DNA of 64,000 nucleotides from Cryptomeria japonica (lineage: Eukaryota; Streptophyta; Pinopsida; Cupressales; Cupressaceae): NCBI RefSeq assembly GCF_030272615.1, contig NC_081414.1, positions 237,944,233-238,008,232 of the forward strand, in the 5' to 3' direction. Of this stretch, positions 23,460-35,399 are shown piece by piece. Position 1 is the stretch's first letter. Each line of letters opens with the position of its first letter. The translations under genes were made by a program, and so were the position numbers. The notes under the pieces were generated by a model. That model was given only the letters and a program-made list of their open reading frames with translations. It ran no database searches and had not been told where the DNA came from.

Positions 23460-25618
23460 ATGTGATGGGCTAAAAATACAACACAATACAGACAAATTTT
23501 CAATAGCATGATGAGATTGAAGGAGAAAACCCACTAGATAAGGTACTTGAACTCAAATAAGCTAAAGTTCTAATGTGACACAAACAAATTTTGGTAGCGT
23601 AATGCCACCAAAACTACAAACCCGCTATAGTAGAATGCAAACTCGCGGGAGTAGGTATAAATCTACCACAACAAGATGCAAACCCGCTATTGTATAACCG
23701 ACCAAAGAAACTAATGAAAATTATAGTGAACCTGCCAGAGTTGACAACAAACTCGCTACTCTAGATAGCTATGATACTCTAGCTAAAAGAAGAGTGTGAA
23801 CTCGCTATACCAAGACTATAAAAAAACCAATAGAGATAGAGAAAACCCGCCACAGTAAGGAGTGAACTCATGAGATTATAGAATGATAGTAACCATGATA
23901 AGTATATCAATCTATCTCAAAACTAAAGCATTCCTGCTATAGCAGACAACAAACCCGCTAGAGGACAACAACAAACCCATTGGACTGCGTGAACCGTGAC
24001 ACATTTTACAACATAGACTGATTTTGACAAAATATTTCTTGTGACACCAAACACAACAAGCACATAAGTATCATAAATGCATTAACAATCATGTATTTCC
24101 TAGGTTTGTCAAATGATAGTACTTGTTGAATCCCCTTGCCCAAAATACCATATTCAGTTGGATAGATATAAGTTTGGTAGCACTGGCTTCACTCCACGAC
24201 ATACACTTCTCAGGCATACCAAGCTTTGAATTTCTAAGGACCCAAAGATCCCAATAAGTTTACTATCTCAAGTTGAAGGGTACATCAGGGGTTTCTTTGG
24301 TATGCATGTATCACAACACCTGAGTCAACAAGTAGAAGGATTGGGGCCGCTAAAAATAATTTAGTTCATAGTGGGGGAGCTTTAGTAGAACCCAGTGTCT
24401 ACCCATGTGGCGACGACTCATTTAAGAACCCATTCCTAGTCCTCTAAAGGATTTTTACACATCTCACACAAGTGTGGATATTGAGGGGAAACCATTGGTG
24501 TATATGCACATCACTAGGTAGTTGCGGCTTTCACCTGACTTATTAATTTATATAGCAGGTTGAAGAAGTACCACTAGGGTCGTTCTCTCTCACTCGACCT
24601 TATTGGCTACTTGAGAGGTAGGCCGTCTTCCTACTAAAATAAAATCAAGAGCATCGCTAACATTTTTCTCTTGCACCCAGGACCACGAGAGACAGGGGAG
24701 AGGATAGTGTGTGTTAGCAGTAGGTCCACTCTACAAACGCACAAATGTGCTAGACACAAAAAAAATGATGTTATTTTCCTTTAATAAATTTAAGTGTGCC
24801 ACTAAGCTAAAGCATAAGACACAATGGAAATATTAAAGCAATTAAAGGAAACATAAATGTTTTTGTGAAACACCTCTTTACTGGTCCTGCAATAAAGTGT
24901 TATTGTTTTAAAGCATGGGGTCTTCGATTGACAAAAATAGTTGCATAGTAAATAGCCAATCAAACAATCAAAGTTAGTAGGTTAGCAATAATTTGATCAA
25001 ATAAGCATTCTGAAAAAATGACAGAAAAATAAGGACTGCAAACCAGCCAAAACATAGTTCAAACCCATTGGACTACATAGATAGCAAGAAAACCTGCTAG
25101 ACTAGGCAGGAAACTTGTTGGAGTACAATTCAAACCTGCTAGAGAATATAATAACAAAGGTCCAAGTTGAATTTTTTTGAAACAGGCAGAAAATCCTAGC
25201 AATGAACCTGCTGGACCTACACGCGAACCCACTAGACCTACTCGCGGACCCACCATACCGAAAAAAAATGTAGATTGATATAAATGACTATGAGCCAAAA
25301 AACCAGAATTCACCCTGCCTAATTTTGCTAGTTCAAACACACTATAGTTGCATTCAAACTCGTGGGAGTATAGAAAATTGACAAAAAAACATACTTGTAG
25401 ACAAAATGGCAGGAACGTGTTCCTATTGTAGCTTACCACAAACCCACTGTAGTTGGTCACGAACTTGATAGAGTACAAAAATTGAGCTAGTATTAAAATA
25501 ACTTCCACTGAAGCGGAAGCCAACCTCCAAAATTATGGTTTTGACACCAAGTGTCAGAAATCTGCAAATACAATCACTAAAAACAACAATAAAATGATTA
25601 AATTGACCCATGAAGTGA
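23460..25618 (-). other. Element 2 leader with a reiterated AACCCGCTAGA-like motif
   Basis: Non-coding. Variants of AAACCCGCTAGAG (also AACCTGCTAGA, AACTCGCTA, AACCCATTGGA) recur many times in two clusters, about 23600-24000 and 25030-25460. The interval 24050-25030 shows no motif that I recognise. Its position between gag and the PBS suggests a long 5' UTR. Confidence 0.45.
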
Positions 25619-25636
25619 GTCCCACTGGGCGTGCCA
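25619..25636 (-). other. Primer binding site region of element 2
   Basis: The minus strand reads TGGCACGCCCAGTGGGAC a few bases after the LTR end. Motifs of the type TGGC(A/G)CGCC(C) at this position are common in plant Gypsy elements. Its location next to 25642 supports the LTR call. Confidence 0.65.
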
Positions 25637-25641
25637 GAAAA

Positions 25642-26597
25642 TGGTGATAAAAATGTGGGTGCAAATACAAAATGATTAAAATTAAACTAATAATCAAGAA
25701 ACTACATATAAATCAAACACCTCAAGATAAGAATGTTAAAACAAAAACAAAAAAATTGGAAATAACAAATAAATGCAAACTAAAAATCCACTTCAGTTTG
25801 AGAGTAATTCGATTTGATGTGTGCTCGATGATGTCTCAGATGATCAATTATGATCCATGATAATTGATGCAAAGATGGTTGATGAAAATGATGTGCAAGA
25901 TGGGTGATGATTTCAACATTATGATGACATGAGTGTGAAAAAGTGGATGATTTGATTGGAAAATGGAGGGTTTAAATAGAAATGGATGAGAGATTAATGG
26001 AGGTTGAAAATGAGACACTTGTCCTCAAAGGGCAAGCCTCAAAGTACCATGTGGAATAAGATTCCACACTTGTCCTCAAGGGGCTCAACCAAGAAAGACA
26101 AGTGTCCCCAAGAGGGACACATGTCTTGGAAGGGAATGACATGTCCATTTTGGGTAATAACCACCCAAAATTAGATATTTCCTAACATTTAGAAACTAGG
26201 GAATGCACACACACATATGAGGGGGGAGGTTACTATGGATAAGATAAGGCTGGTTAGAGCCCATGGTTTAGGCTGTGGATTGGGTTAGAAGGTGGGTTTA
26301 GGTTAGGAGACATGTGAGCAAAATAATTAATTAACGAAATTAGAAGAAAAGGATGACATGAATAAAATAAAATAAATGAATTATTTCATTTAATAGAAGA
26401 AGGGATTATGGGGGACATTTATTAATTAAAGGATTAATTAACTAATAGGCTAGGGACATGGCATCATTAATTAAATTAATTTAGCCAGAGCAGATGGGAT
26501 GCCATATTTAATTAAATAATATGAACTATTTAATTAACATAAGCGGCCAAGGCATTTAAATTTGATTAAATTAATTAGTCAAATTTAAGTGTCTACA
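25642..26597 (-). repeat. 5' LTR of element 2 (956 bp)
   Basis: On the minus strand it starts TGTAGACACTTAAATTTG, a frequent plant Gypsy LTR start, and ends TATCACCA just before the PBS. It interrupts the element 3 gag at 26598, because 26598-26780 resumes sequence matching element 1 at 6580-6850. The partner LTR was not found on the left. Confidence 0.68.
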
Positions 26598-26772
26598 GTT
26601 TGTTTCTATAGAAGGATTGAAATTGGACATATTAGATTATGATGGAGGAGTAATATTATTGTATGTGGGTGGACGTTAAGAATAAGGAGGTGAAACATTA
26701 TGATATGTGGGTATGGGAGATGATTGGGATATAAATTGAAGACTCATGGAAGGAGGGATATAAGAATATTGA

Positions 26773-27078
26773 TTAATAGGATTTTCCCCCATGACTAACA
26801 TGTGTAGGATTAACATTTTTTGTGGAAGCAGTCATGATAGAAGATGTAAATGTAGGCACACTAGGCAAGGATGTAGGCATAGGAATAAAATGGTTGACTT
26901 GACTAATGGGTTGAGAGTAACCAAGGGTTTCAACACAACTTTTGATTGGGATAATATTAGTGTCAACAACATGAGAAAGGACACACAACAAATTAACACC
27001 AATTTTATCCCTTTGTATCATTCTTTTTAATCCTTCAATCAATGGGATTGCCTCACTTTTTGGGTATTGTTGATTCAT
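26773..27078 (-). pseudogene. Gag N-terminal remnant of element 3
   Basis: The 101-residue frame MNQQYPKSEAIPLIEGLKRM... parallels the element 1 frame at 8074-8367 over its length. It shares YP.SEA.PLIEGLKRMIQ.DK.GV and MTAS..NV. The companion piece at 28481-28635 (VRRSYRIKASQGL...MEPNLDSLF) parallels 8374-8631. They were contiguous before the TIR element inserted. Confidence 0.68.
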
Positions 27079-27134
27079 CCTTTGTTGAAGATTTTCAAAT
27101 TCATTTTCAATCTCTTCTAGTTGGTCAATGGTAA

Positions 27135-28412
27135 TGTTGTCATGAAGGATTGCACCCGTGATGCTAAACTAAAACCTCAACAATCCTATGAAACATTGAA
27201 ATACTTTTAGGCCTGTGGATATGCCTATTGTGAAAGTAGACCTTCGTATTATAGGCCAGATTCCTTTATGATGTATCTCCTACAATTAACTTTCTATCGA
27301 GAAAAAGGATAGAAGGAATACTGAAATTAAACCTATACTATGAGGTGATACACCAAATATTCTTTCTGAGACCTACAACTACTTAACTCACAAAACCTTT
27401 AACAAATAACCCTGAATACTTCACAACTTAACTAAACATGTGAATACATAAATACTTCATAGAAAGGTCCTGAGTAGAAAACTTGTTTGAAGGAAAATAA
27501 ACTATCTTCACAACTACAAACCCATCAAAATCAAATTACACAATCTATAACCTGCATTAACCATGCATCCTCCTAAAATACTACTACTTGAAAGAGACAT
27601 CATTAAAGGATTCAAAGAATGAATCACAAAAAAATCATCAATATCTTTCATTCAACACCAAACAAGAAGTATCAAGAAGGAAATTTGTTGCTATTTTATT
27701 GAAAAATGAAGGAGCTGCTACTACTACAAACTCAGAAATATGAGATACAATGCATTCTTCATCTTCAAAGAGAAAAAAACATTGTAGCTCAACATTTTAT
27801 CATTTTTCAACATTGTAATAGAGATTATTTTTCAGTGTGCAATAGAGAGTTTTAGTTTCCTTGTCAATTTTTCTTTTTTTCTTCATTGTCATATGAATGA
27901 TTTGATAGAGTTATTGTGATTTTTCTGAATCGTTTGCTCAGTCTCATTTATGCTTTGTAGAAATAGGAAGATTTCATAGCAAATTCAGGTTGTGGGTTGT
28001 GTTCATCTGGTTCCCAATTAGTTGCATGTTGTGAAAAATCACTTTTCTTTCATACAACTTTGGCGGATTTCAAAACTTCACATGAAATATTTATGAATTT
28101 CATGATCTTATTTGATTTGTGAGATAAATTAGTTCTTTATTGTAGCTGGTTATAGTTTTAGGATAGCAAGTAGAACTACATCATTATTTGGTGTATCACC
28201 TCCATTAAGATAGATTTTTTATTACATGCAAGCTCTTTATCCCTTTTCCCACAAAAAGCAAATTGCAGGATATTCATAAAAAAGGAAGCCGACCTATAAT
28301 CTAGATATTCACCTTCACTTTGAGCAACCCATAGGCTCAAAGGTGTTTCCATGTTTCACAGGATTATTGAGTTTCATACTTAGCATCATAGGTGCAATCC
28401 TTCGTGACAACA
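27135..28412. mobile_element. 1278-bp element with ~250-bp terminal inverted repeats
   Basis: The left end reads TGTTGTCATGAAGGATTGCA and the right end, reverse-complemented, TGTTGTCACGAAGGATTGCA. Similarity continues with small gaps for about 250 bp on each side, up to GAGGTGATACACCAAATA. Flanks are a perfect 5-bp duplication GGTAA (27130-27134 and 28413-28417). Removing the element and one copy restores a gag sequence of the same length as element 1 near 8400-8430. The interior has no coding potential. I cannot assign a superfamily: 5-bp duplications with long TIRs and TG...CA ends do not fit the common plant hAT (8 bp), CACTA (3 bp) or Mutator (9 bp) signatures. Confidence 0.82.
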
Positions 28413-29146
28413 GGTAACCCTAGTTAGTGATTCATCCACATCATGAAAATTATAAGGAGAATGGGGATAAATGATGTCATTTATTGGATTAGAGGAAGCA
28501 CCAACATTTCATGAAATAAGCTATCCAAATTAGGCTCCATATCCTTAGTAGTTAAACCTTGGGAAGCCTTAATTCTATAACTTCTTCTCACGACAATATT
28601 GTATATAGGACTATTGGTAACAAAACTCATGTACAAAGGTGGGAAATTTGAATGCCAAATTTGAAAATTGTGATTAAACAATGCAAATTTTTGTAAAAAT
28701 AATTGATTAACCAATGAATTAAACAATGTAAATATTGAATTTGAACAATAGATGCCTCCAAATCATAACACAACATGTGTCATAAAGATCAAATCTGAAA
28801 ATAGACTTGAAAAATTATGCAATCCACAAGTTAATTTTAGAATTTAAATTTAGGGTTTTTGTCAATTTAACCTCTAAACTTTGTATTTCATTGAAAATGA
28901 GATTTATGAGTGCAGATTTGAACTTTAAAATGCATAAACAATCGGATTTGAGACAATAAATGAAAAATATGTAACCCACAAGTTAAATTTTAGAATTATA
29001 AATTAGATTTTTTGTTAATTTAGCCTCTAAATTTATGTAATTTAATTGAAAATAAAACTTATAAGTTTAAATTTGAAATTGCATGCAAATCAGATCTGAG
29101 ATCACAAAGCAAAATTTATGGTGCAAGAAGTTGGGTTCACCAAAAA

Positions 29147-29897
29147 TGTGCTGGTTGAAAATTAGGGTTAGAGTTAAATTAAGATAATAAAACCATTGAA
29201 TGACCTAATTAACTATCACATTTGGAAGGAGAATAAATCTAATAGATCTAGCCTTAAAGACTGTGATTTTGATTAGATTCAGGCTCTTTGGGTAGGGACT
29301 TTCTCTTTCCAAAATTGAATTGATTTGATTGTTAATGATTAGGGAAAAATAAATGATAATTGAAGTATTTTGATATAAACAGTAAGTTATAGATTTCCCA
29401 TGGAGCCACTGACTTGGATTTGGGCAAAATAAGCTATCTGGAATCCATTCTCAAAAATTCTACCTAATTTTTTGGGACCAAGTAGTATCAATTTGCCATG
29501 GTCCTTTGAGTTTTTCGTCATTGAAAGTTGAACCTGTTCATCACTATGAACTCTATTGATCCTCTTGAGTGCAACTCTGTACCTGTTCTTGCACACAGAG
29601 AGAAAGGAAAATATGCTAGCAATAGGGGTTTGCCTTAGGTCAAACCTCAGTTTTGGAATTAACCATGAACTTGAATTGATAAATGTAAATGAAAGACTGT
29701 AGATTGAAAATGCTTGAAACAATGATGTATACCTTAATGAAGTTTTTTATGACGTCAACAAAGGAATTAGGGTTTCATGTAGGTTCTCTTCATAAAACAT
29801 AGATCATGGATTTCATCTTTAATGCTTGAAAATTGACTTCACTTCTGCTCCAATGCTTGATGAAAGGCTGATTGCTTTCTCACTTGAATTGGATTTT
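29147..29897 (-). repeat. 5' LTR of element 3, truncated
   Basis: It shares with 10557-11330 the segments around GAATAAATCTAATAGATC, the GAAAGGAAA(A/T)..TGTTGGCAATAGGGGTTTGCC-like block near 29600 and the TCAATGCTTGAAA stretch near 29820. Similarity stops at about 29897, where the GGGTAAGTGC repeat begins. Confidence 0.7.
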
Positions 29898-31440
29898 GGG
29901 GTAAGTGCACCAAGATGGTGAACAAAAAAGGGGTATAAGTAGCCACTTTTTTTGTGAAATCAACTAAACCTAAACTTGGAGGAGTAATTTGAGACTCTTC
30001 CACTCAAAATTTGAAGATACCCAAACAACAAAAATTCTAGTACTCTAAATCTAGTTTCCAAACTACTAAATTTTTTCAAAATTGGATAAGATTAAGGGGG
30101 TCAAATATTTTGTGCACACAAAAGTGTTCCTATTTTTTTTTAACAAAACATAACTTAGTGTCTGACGTGCACATAAAAAAAGTTGTAGTTGCATTTAGTA
30201 TTTTAAAAAACCCTTTGGTAGAAAAATAGTTAAGAGTGAGCACTAGAAGTTGTGTATTTTTTCATAATTTTTTGCTGAGTATTTTTTTCATGATTTTTTA
30301 AAGTGGGCGCATCTTGAAATTGGGTACCTATTCATGCGCACCACATAACTTGCACCAAAATAATAAAAAAATCTTTTTTGTTTAAAGTGTAAATAATGAA
30401 GTGTAGAACAATAATATATAATTTGTTTCAAATTTGGACAAGTATTTCAAAAGTTATGGGTATGTGCAGGATCATGGTGTTCCAAAACAGGCCCTTAAGT
30501 GGTAATGAAATTTCAAAAAATCAGAGTTATGCAACTTGACATTAAAATTTGAATAAGTTGTGAACATTATTTTTAAAATATGTAAGAAGAGAATATATAT
30601 AAAATTGAATGTAGTTTCTAAGCTACAAGTTGTTTTTTGAAAAAAAAATCCTATTTGATGAAAATTTCAAATTTCAGGAAAAAGATAAGAAGTAGACGTA
30701 TGTCTGACCACCCTAATCACAATCAAATCATAATATATTTTTTTTATAATATTTATAATATAAGTATTAGACTCATGTCCAAATGTGACACATATTTTTT
30801 TTGTAATTTTTTATAAAGTAAATAATTATTTATGAATTTTTTACTACAGTTTTCATAAATTCAGAAACTCCTACGTTTGACCACCTTAACTTGGTCAAAA
30901 CCTTATGATTTTTTTTTAATTTTTTTTTTTTCCCTCTATAGTAGACAAAGCATATGATTTGATGCATGTTTCGGATTCAAAAAATCTTACACCGTTTGAA
31001 AGTTATGAGTGTTTTTCAATTAGTCTATCAATCCGGACTATTGTTAGAATTCAATTAGAAAACAAATAATAATTATTTATTAAAGTTGAAATAAGTCAAG
31101 CCTTATATTGTTCGAAAGCTGAGAACATCCTTAAAAAACACTTTTCGTTTTATCAATTTTGGCTACAAAAAAAGTCGTCAACCACCGGTGTAAAATGTGG
31201 AAAATCAAGGAATACTAAAAAACACTTTTTTTTAGTTGACTTTCCAGGCTTGTCACTTCCAAGCCAAATCCCAAAGCATTCCCGAGCCAAAATTTGAAAA
31301 TTGTACAACAAAAATTGGATATCCGATTTTAATAAGTAAATTCACTAACTAAATTTGCAAATAATTAATCTATTATTATTAATATATTAATATATAATAT
31401 TTTAATATGTTAATTTATAAATAAATTAGTATATGATATT

Positions 31441-31459
31441 AGGGAGAGGGGGGAGTGGG

Positions 31460-31526
<67 letters not shown>

Positions 31527-31588
31527 GGGATATAGAGAGATAGAGAGAGAGAGAGATAGAGAGATTAGGGGAGAGGGAGAGAGAGATT
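31441..31588 (+). repeat. GA-rich simple repeat
   Basis: A (GA)n tract with GGGGA interruptions, immediately left of the satellite. It is the approximate reverse complement of the CT tract at 33640-33740 on the other side. Confidence 0.95.
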
Positions 31589-33636
31589 ATGGGTCCTATG
31601 GTGTCCTAAGGGGTCATATTGTGTCCTACAACCCCTTAAGACACCATATAACCCCTTAAGACACCAAATTGTGTTGGTATGGGTCATATTGTGTCCTAAG
31701 GGGTCATGAGACACCATATGATCCCTAAGGATAACATACGAACTCTTATGACACCATATTGGGTCGTTATGGGTCCTATAGTGTCCATAGGGGTCATATT
31801 GTGTCCTACGACCCCTTAGGACACCATATGACCCCTTAAGACACCAAATTGTGTCGTTAGGGGTCATATGGTGTCCTAAGGGGTCATAGGACATAATATG
31901 ACCCCTAAGGACAACATACGACCTCTTATGACACCATATTGGGTCGTTATGGGTCTTATGGTGTCCATATGGGTCATATTGTGTCCTATGATCCCTTAGG
32001 ACACCATATGACCCCTTAAGACACCAAATTGTTTTGTTAAGGGTCATATGGTGTCCTAAGGGATCGTAGGACACAATATGACCCCTAAGGACAACATACG
32101 ACCCTTTATGACACCATATTGGGTCGTTATGTGTCCTATGGTGTCCTAAGGGGTCATATTGTGTCCTATGACACCTTAGGAAACTATATGACCCCTAATG
32201 ACACAATTTGGTGTCTTAAGGGGTCATATTGTGTCCTACTACCCCTTAGGACACCATATGACCCCTTAAGCACCAAATTATGTCATTATAGGTCATATGG
32301 TGTCCTAAGGGGTCATATTGTGTCCTAAGGGGTCATATTGTGTCCTACGACCCCTTAGGACACCATATGACTGCTTAAGACACCAAATATCGTTGTTATG
32401 GGCCACATTGTGTCCTAAGGGGTCATGGGACACCATATGAACCGTAAGGACAACATATGACACCTTATGACACCATATTGGGTCGTTATGGGTCCTATGG
32501 TGTCCATAGGGGTCATATTGTGTCCTACGACCCCTTAGGACACGATATGACTCCTTAAGACACCAAATTGTGTTGGTATGGGTCATATTATGTCCTAAGG
32601 GGTCATGGGACACCATATGACCCCTAAGGACAACTTACAACCTCTTATGACACCATATTGGGTCGTTATGGGTCCTATAGTGTCCATAGGGGTCATATTG
32701 TGTCCTACGACCCTTACGGACATCATATGACCCCTTAAGACACCAAATTGTGTCGTTAGGGGTCATATGGTGTCCTAAGGGGTTGCAGGACACAATATGA
32801 CCCCTAAGGACAACATACAACCTCTTATGACACCATATTGGGTTGCTATGGGTCCTATGGTGTCCATATGGGTCATACTGTGTTCTATGATCCCTTAGGA
32901 CACCATATGACCCCTTAAGACATCAAATTATGTCATTATGGGTCATATTGTGTCCTAATGGGTCATGGGACACAATATGACCCCTAAGGACAACATACAA
33001 CCCCTTATGACACCATATTGGGTCATTATGGGTCCTATGGTGTCTTAAGGGATCATATTGTGTCCTACGACCCCTTAGGACACCATATGACCCCTTAAGA
33101 CACCATATTGGGTTGTTATGGGTCCTATGGTGTCCTAAGGGGTCATATTGTGTCCTACTACCCCTTAGGACACCATATGACTCCTTAAGACACCAAATTT
33201 TGTCATTATGGGTCATATTATGTCCTAATGGGTAATGGGACACAATATGACCCCTAAGGACAACATACAACCCCTTATGACTCCATATTGGGTCGTTATG
33301 GGTCCTATGGTGTCCTAAGGGGTCATATTGTGTCCTACGACACCTTAGGACACTATATGACCCCTAACGACACAATTTGGTGTCTTAAGGGGTCATATGG
33401 TGTCTTAAGGGGTCATAATGTGTCCTACGACCCCTTAGGACACCATATGACCCATTAAGACATCAAATTGTATCGTTAGGGGTCATATGGTGTCCTAAGG
33501 GGTCGTAGGACACAATATGACCTTTAAGGACAACATACGACCTCTTATGACACCATATTGGGTCATTATGAGTCCTATGGTGTCCATAGGGGTCATATTA
33601 TGTCCTATGACCCCTTAGGACACCATATGACCCTTA
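31589..33636. repeat. Satellite array: 20-bp dyad motif in a 180-bp higher-order unit
   Basis: The whole array is built from a 20-bp motif close to GGTCATATTGTGTCCTAAGG in direct and reverse-complement orientation. The junction word GTCCTACGACCCC recurs at about 32340, 32520, 32700, 32880, 33060 and 33600 (with point changes), that is every 180 bp. Extra copies at 90-bp offsets occur near 33150 and 33420. The 20-bp register holds almost without indels for 2 kb. Roughly 11 units of 180 bp fit. Open minus-strand frames through it (31565-32074, 32305-32616, 32923-33270) are by-products of stop-free repeats. Confidence 0.93.
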
Positions 33637-33927
33637 ATATATATATCTCTCCCCCTCTCCCCTAATCTCTCTCTCTCTCCCCCTCCGCTAATGTCTGTCT
33701 GTCTGTTTGTCTCTCTCCCCCTCTCCCCTAATCTCTCTCTCTTCCCCTCCTCCGATGTTTGTTTGTTTGTCTGTCTCTCCCCTCCTCTCCCCCTCCCTCT
33801 CTCTCTCTCTCTCTGTGTGTGTGTCTCTATGTCTCTGTGTCTCTGTGTCTCTATGTCTCTTTATCTCTGTCTTTGTCTCTCTGTCTCTGTCTCTGTCTCT
33901 GTCTGTTTGTCTGTCTGTTTGTCTCTA
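33637..33927 (+). repeat. CT-rich simple repeat with GTCT/TGTCTCT runs
   Basis: (CT)n, CCCTCTCC and TCTGTCTGTTTGTCTG units; no coding signal. Its first 100 bases mirror the GA tract on the left of the satellite. Confidence 0.95.
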
Positions 33928-34195
33928 AAATATGAGTAATAAAATCAGATATCGGATATCCGATTTCTATCATTGCCATTAATGTGGCAACAGTAAAACA
34001 AAAAGGCAGCAATGGGAAAAATTTTTGGGACCACAAATTTATACATTAACATTGGATATTCGATTTTTGTAAATAAAAAAGAGCCTTGTGGGCCATTTTG
34101 TGGAATCCAACGACCCATAGTGTGCATATTCTATTTTCTGTCGACGGTCTCAGACATGTTCTGATTTTTATACTTAAATTATTTATTATTATATT

Positions 34196-34337
34196 GACCC
34201 AAGACCTTCCCCATCTTTATGGAAGGCCAAGAGTCATAGATTAGAATTCCACTTTTAGATGTCCTTAATGGGAATTGAACTTGGGTTTCCATAGTGAGAA
34301 CCCAGTGTTTTAACCAGTTAAGCTCAACCCCTCGGAC
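34196..34337 (-). mobile_element. tRNA-derived SINE-like element
   Basis: The minus strand begins GTCCGAGGGGTTGAGCTTAA, with an A-box-like TTGAGCTTAACTGGTT (34312-34327) and a B-box-like AAGTTCAATTCC (34271-34282) about 40 bp later, the spacing of a polymerase III internal promoter. GTCC at the start and GGAC after the B box could pair as an acceptor stem, so the first ~75 nt are tRNA-like. A non-tRNA body (CTTGGCCTTCCATAAAG) follows and ends near GGGTCAATATAATAATAA. Plant Au-type SINEs have this plan. Target duplications cannot be read in the AT repeat that flanks it. Confidence 0.68.
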
Positions 34338-35006
34338 ATAATATAATAATATATTATATAATATGTATTATATAATGTATTATTATATTATAATATAATA
34401 TTCTATAATATATATAATATATTATTATATTATAATATAATATTATATTATAATATAATATTATATTATAATATAATATTATATCATATATATATAATAT
34501 ATTATTATATTATTATATTATTTAATATATTATTACATTATATAATATTATATTATATAATATAATATATTATTATATTATAAAATATATTATTATATTA
34601 TAAAATATATAATTATATTATATAATATAATATATAATTATATTATATAATATAATATATAATTATATTATATAATATAATATATTATTATATTATAAAA
34701 TATATAATTATATTATAAAATATATAATTATATTATAAAATATATAATTATATTATAAAATATATAATTATATTATATAATATAATATATTATTCTATTA
34801 TAGAATATATAATTATATTATATAACTATATAATATATTATTCTATTATAGAATATATAATTATATTATATAATTATATAATATATTATATAATATGTTA
34901 TTATATTATAGAATATATAATATATTATTATATTATATAATCTAATATTATATTATATATTATATAATATATAATGTAATATAATAATATATTATATATT
35001 ATAGAA
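34338..35006. repeat. AT-rich (TATAATAT)n-type low-complexity DNA
   Basis: Nearly pure A/T with recurring ATATAATTATATTATAAAAT units of about 20-30 bp, many self-complementary. A shorter AT stretch follows at 35150-35200. Between them (35007-35150) lies unique sequence of unknown origin. Confidence 0.93.
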
Positions 35007-35399
35007 ATAAAGGTTGGTGAAGGCAGTGAAGTTGATTGTTCTTCATTCTTTCCGTTCGGGACCACTACTCGAACCAGCAACGGGGGGAAAGCAGAAATAT
35101 ACTAAGCGAGGTTAAAGTATTCTAAGAGATATAGCTAAATATCCCAAGTTTTATTATAATATATAATATATTATTATACTATATAATTTATTTTTTAATT
35201 TAAAATTACAAATAAAAATTGGATATCCGATATTATTGGATAATCGGATATCCGATTTGCTTAGGTGTTTACCGTGCCAAGGTGTACTGACACCTAGGCC
35301 AAGGAAAAAGTCAACACGGATTTTCGCATTTTTGGACGAGTGGAGAAGGCTATTTTTTTCACATCGCCACTTTTTGGCCCCTCATGATCCTGCACTAAC

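Larger units (their letters stand above)
26598..29897 (-). mobile_element. Element 3: Gypsy-type 5' portion related to element 1
   Basis: On the minus strand the order is LTR (29147-29897), PBS-like TTTTTGGTGAACCC, AT-rich leader with TAGGGTTT motifs, gag N-terminus (28481-28635 and 26773-27078) and the start of the Pro-rich gag region (26598-26770). Each part has a co-linear relative in element 1. The left side is cut by element 2's LTR and the right LTR is cut at 29897 by the long inverted-repeat region. A 1278-bp TIR element sits inside. Confidence 0.75.

Noticed and set aside
23460-23480. Second LTR/PBS boundary (TGTGATGGGC preceded by TGGTGCATAG on the minus strand)
   Set aside because: It resembles the boundary at 29147 only weakly, and the clearer PBS/LTR pair lies at 25619-25642.
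31565-33270. Minus-strand open frames of YDPLGHHMT-type repeats as a repeat protein gene
   Set aside because: They follow the satellite register exactly; the 20-bp dyad motif lacks stops in that frame and 180 is divisible by three. No start context or domain supports coding.
33691-33939. CLFVSLPLS/VSVSVSV frame as a membrane peptide
   Set aside because: Simple (CT)n/(GTCT)n repeat; hydrophobic pattern is a by-product.
35010-35130. tRNA gene or second SINE (GGTTCGAGTAGTGG on the minus strand)
   Set aside because: Only a B-box-like word is present; no A box at the required distance and no cloverleaf could be read.
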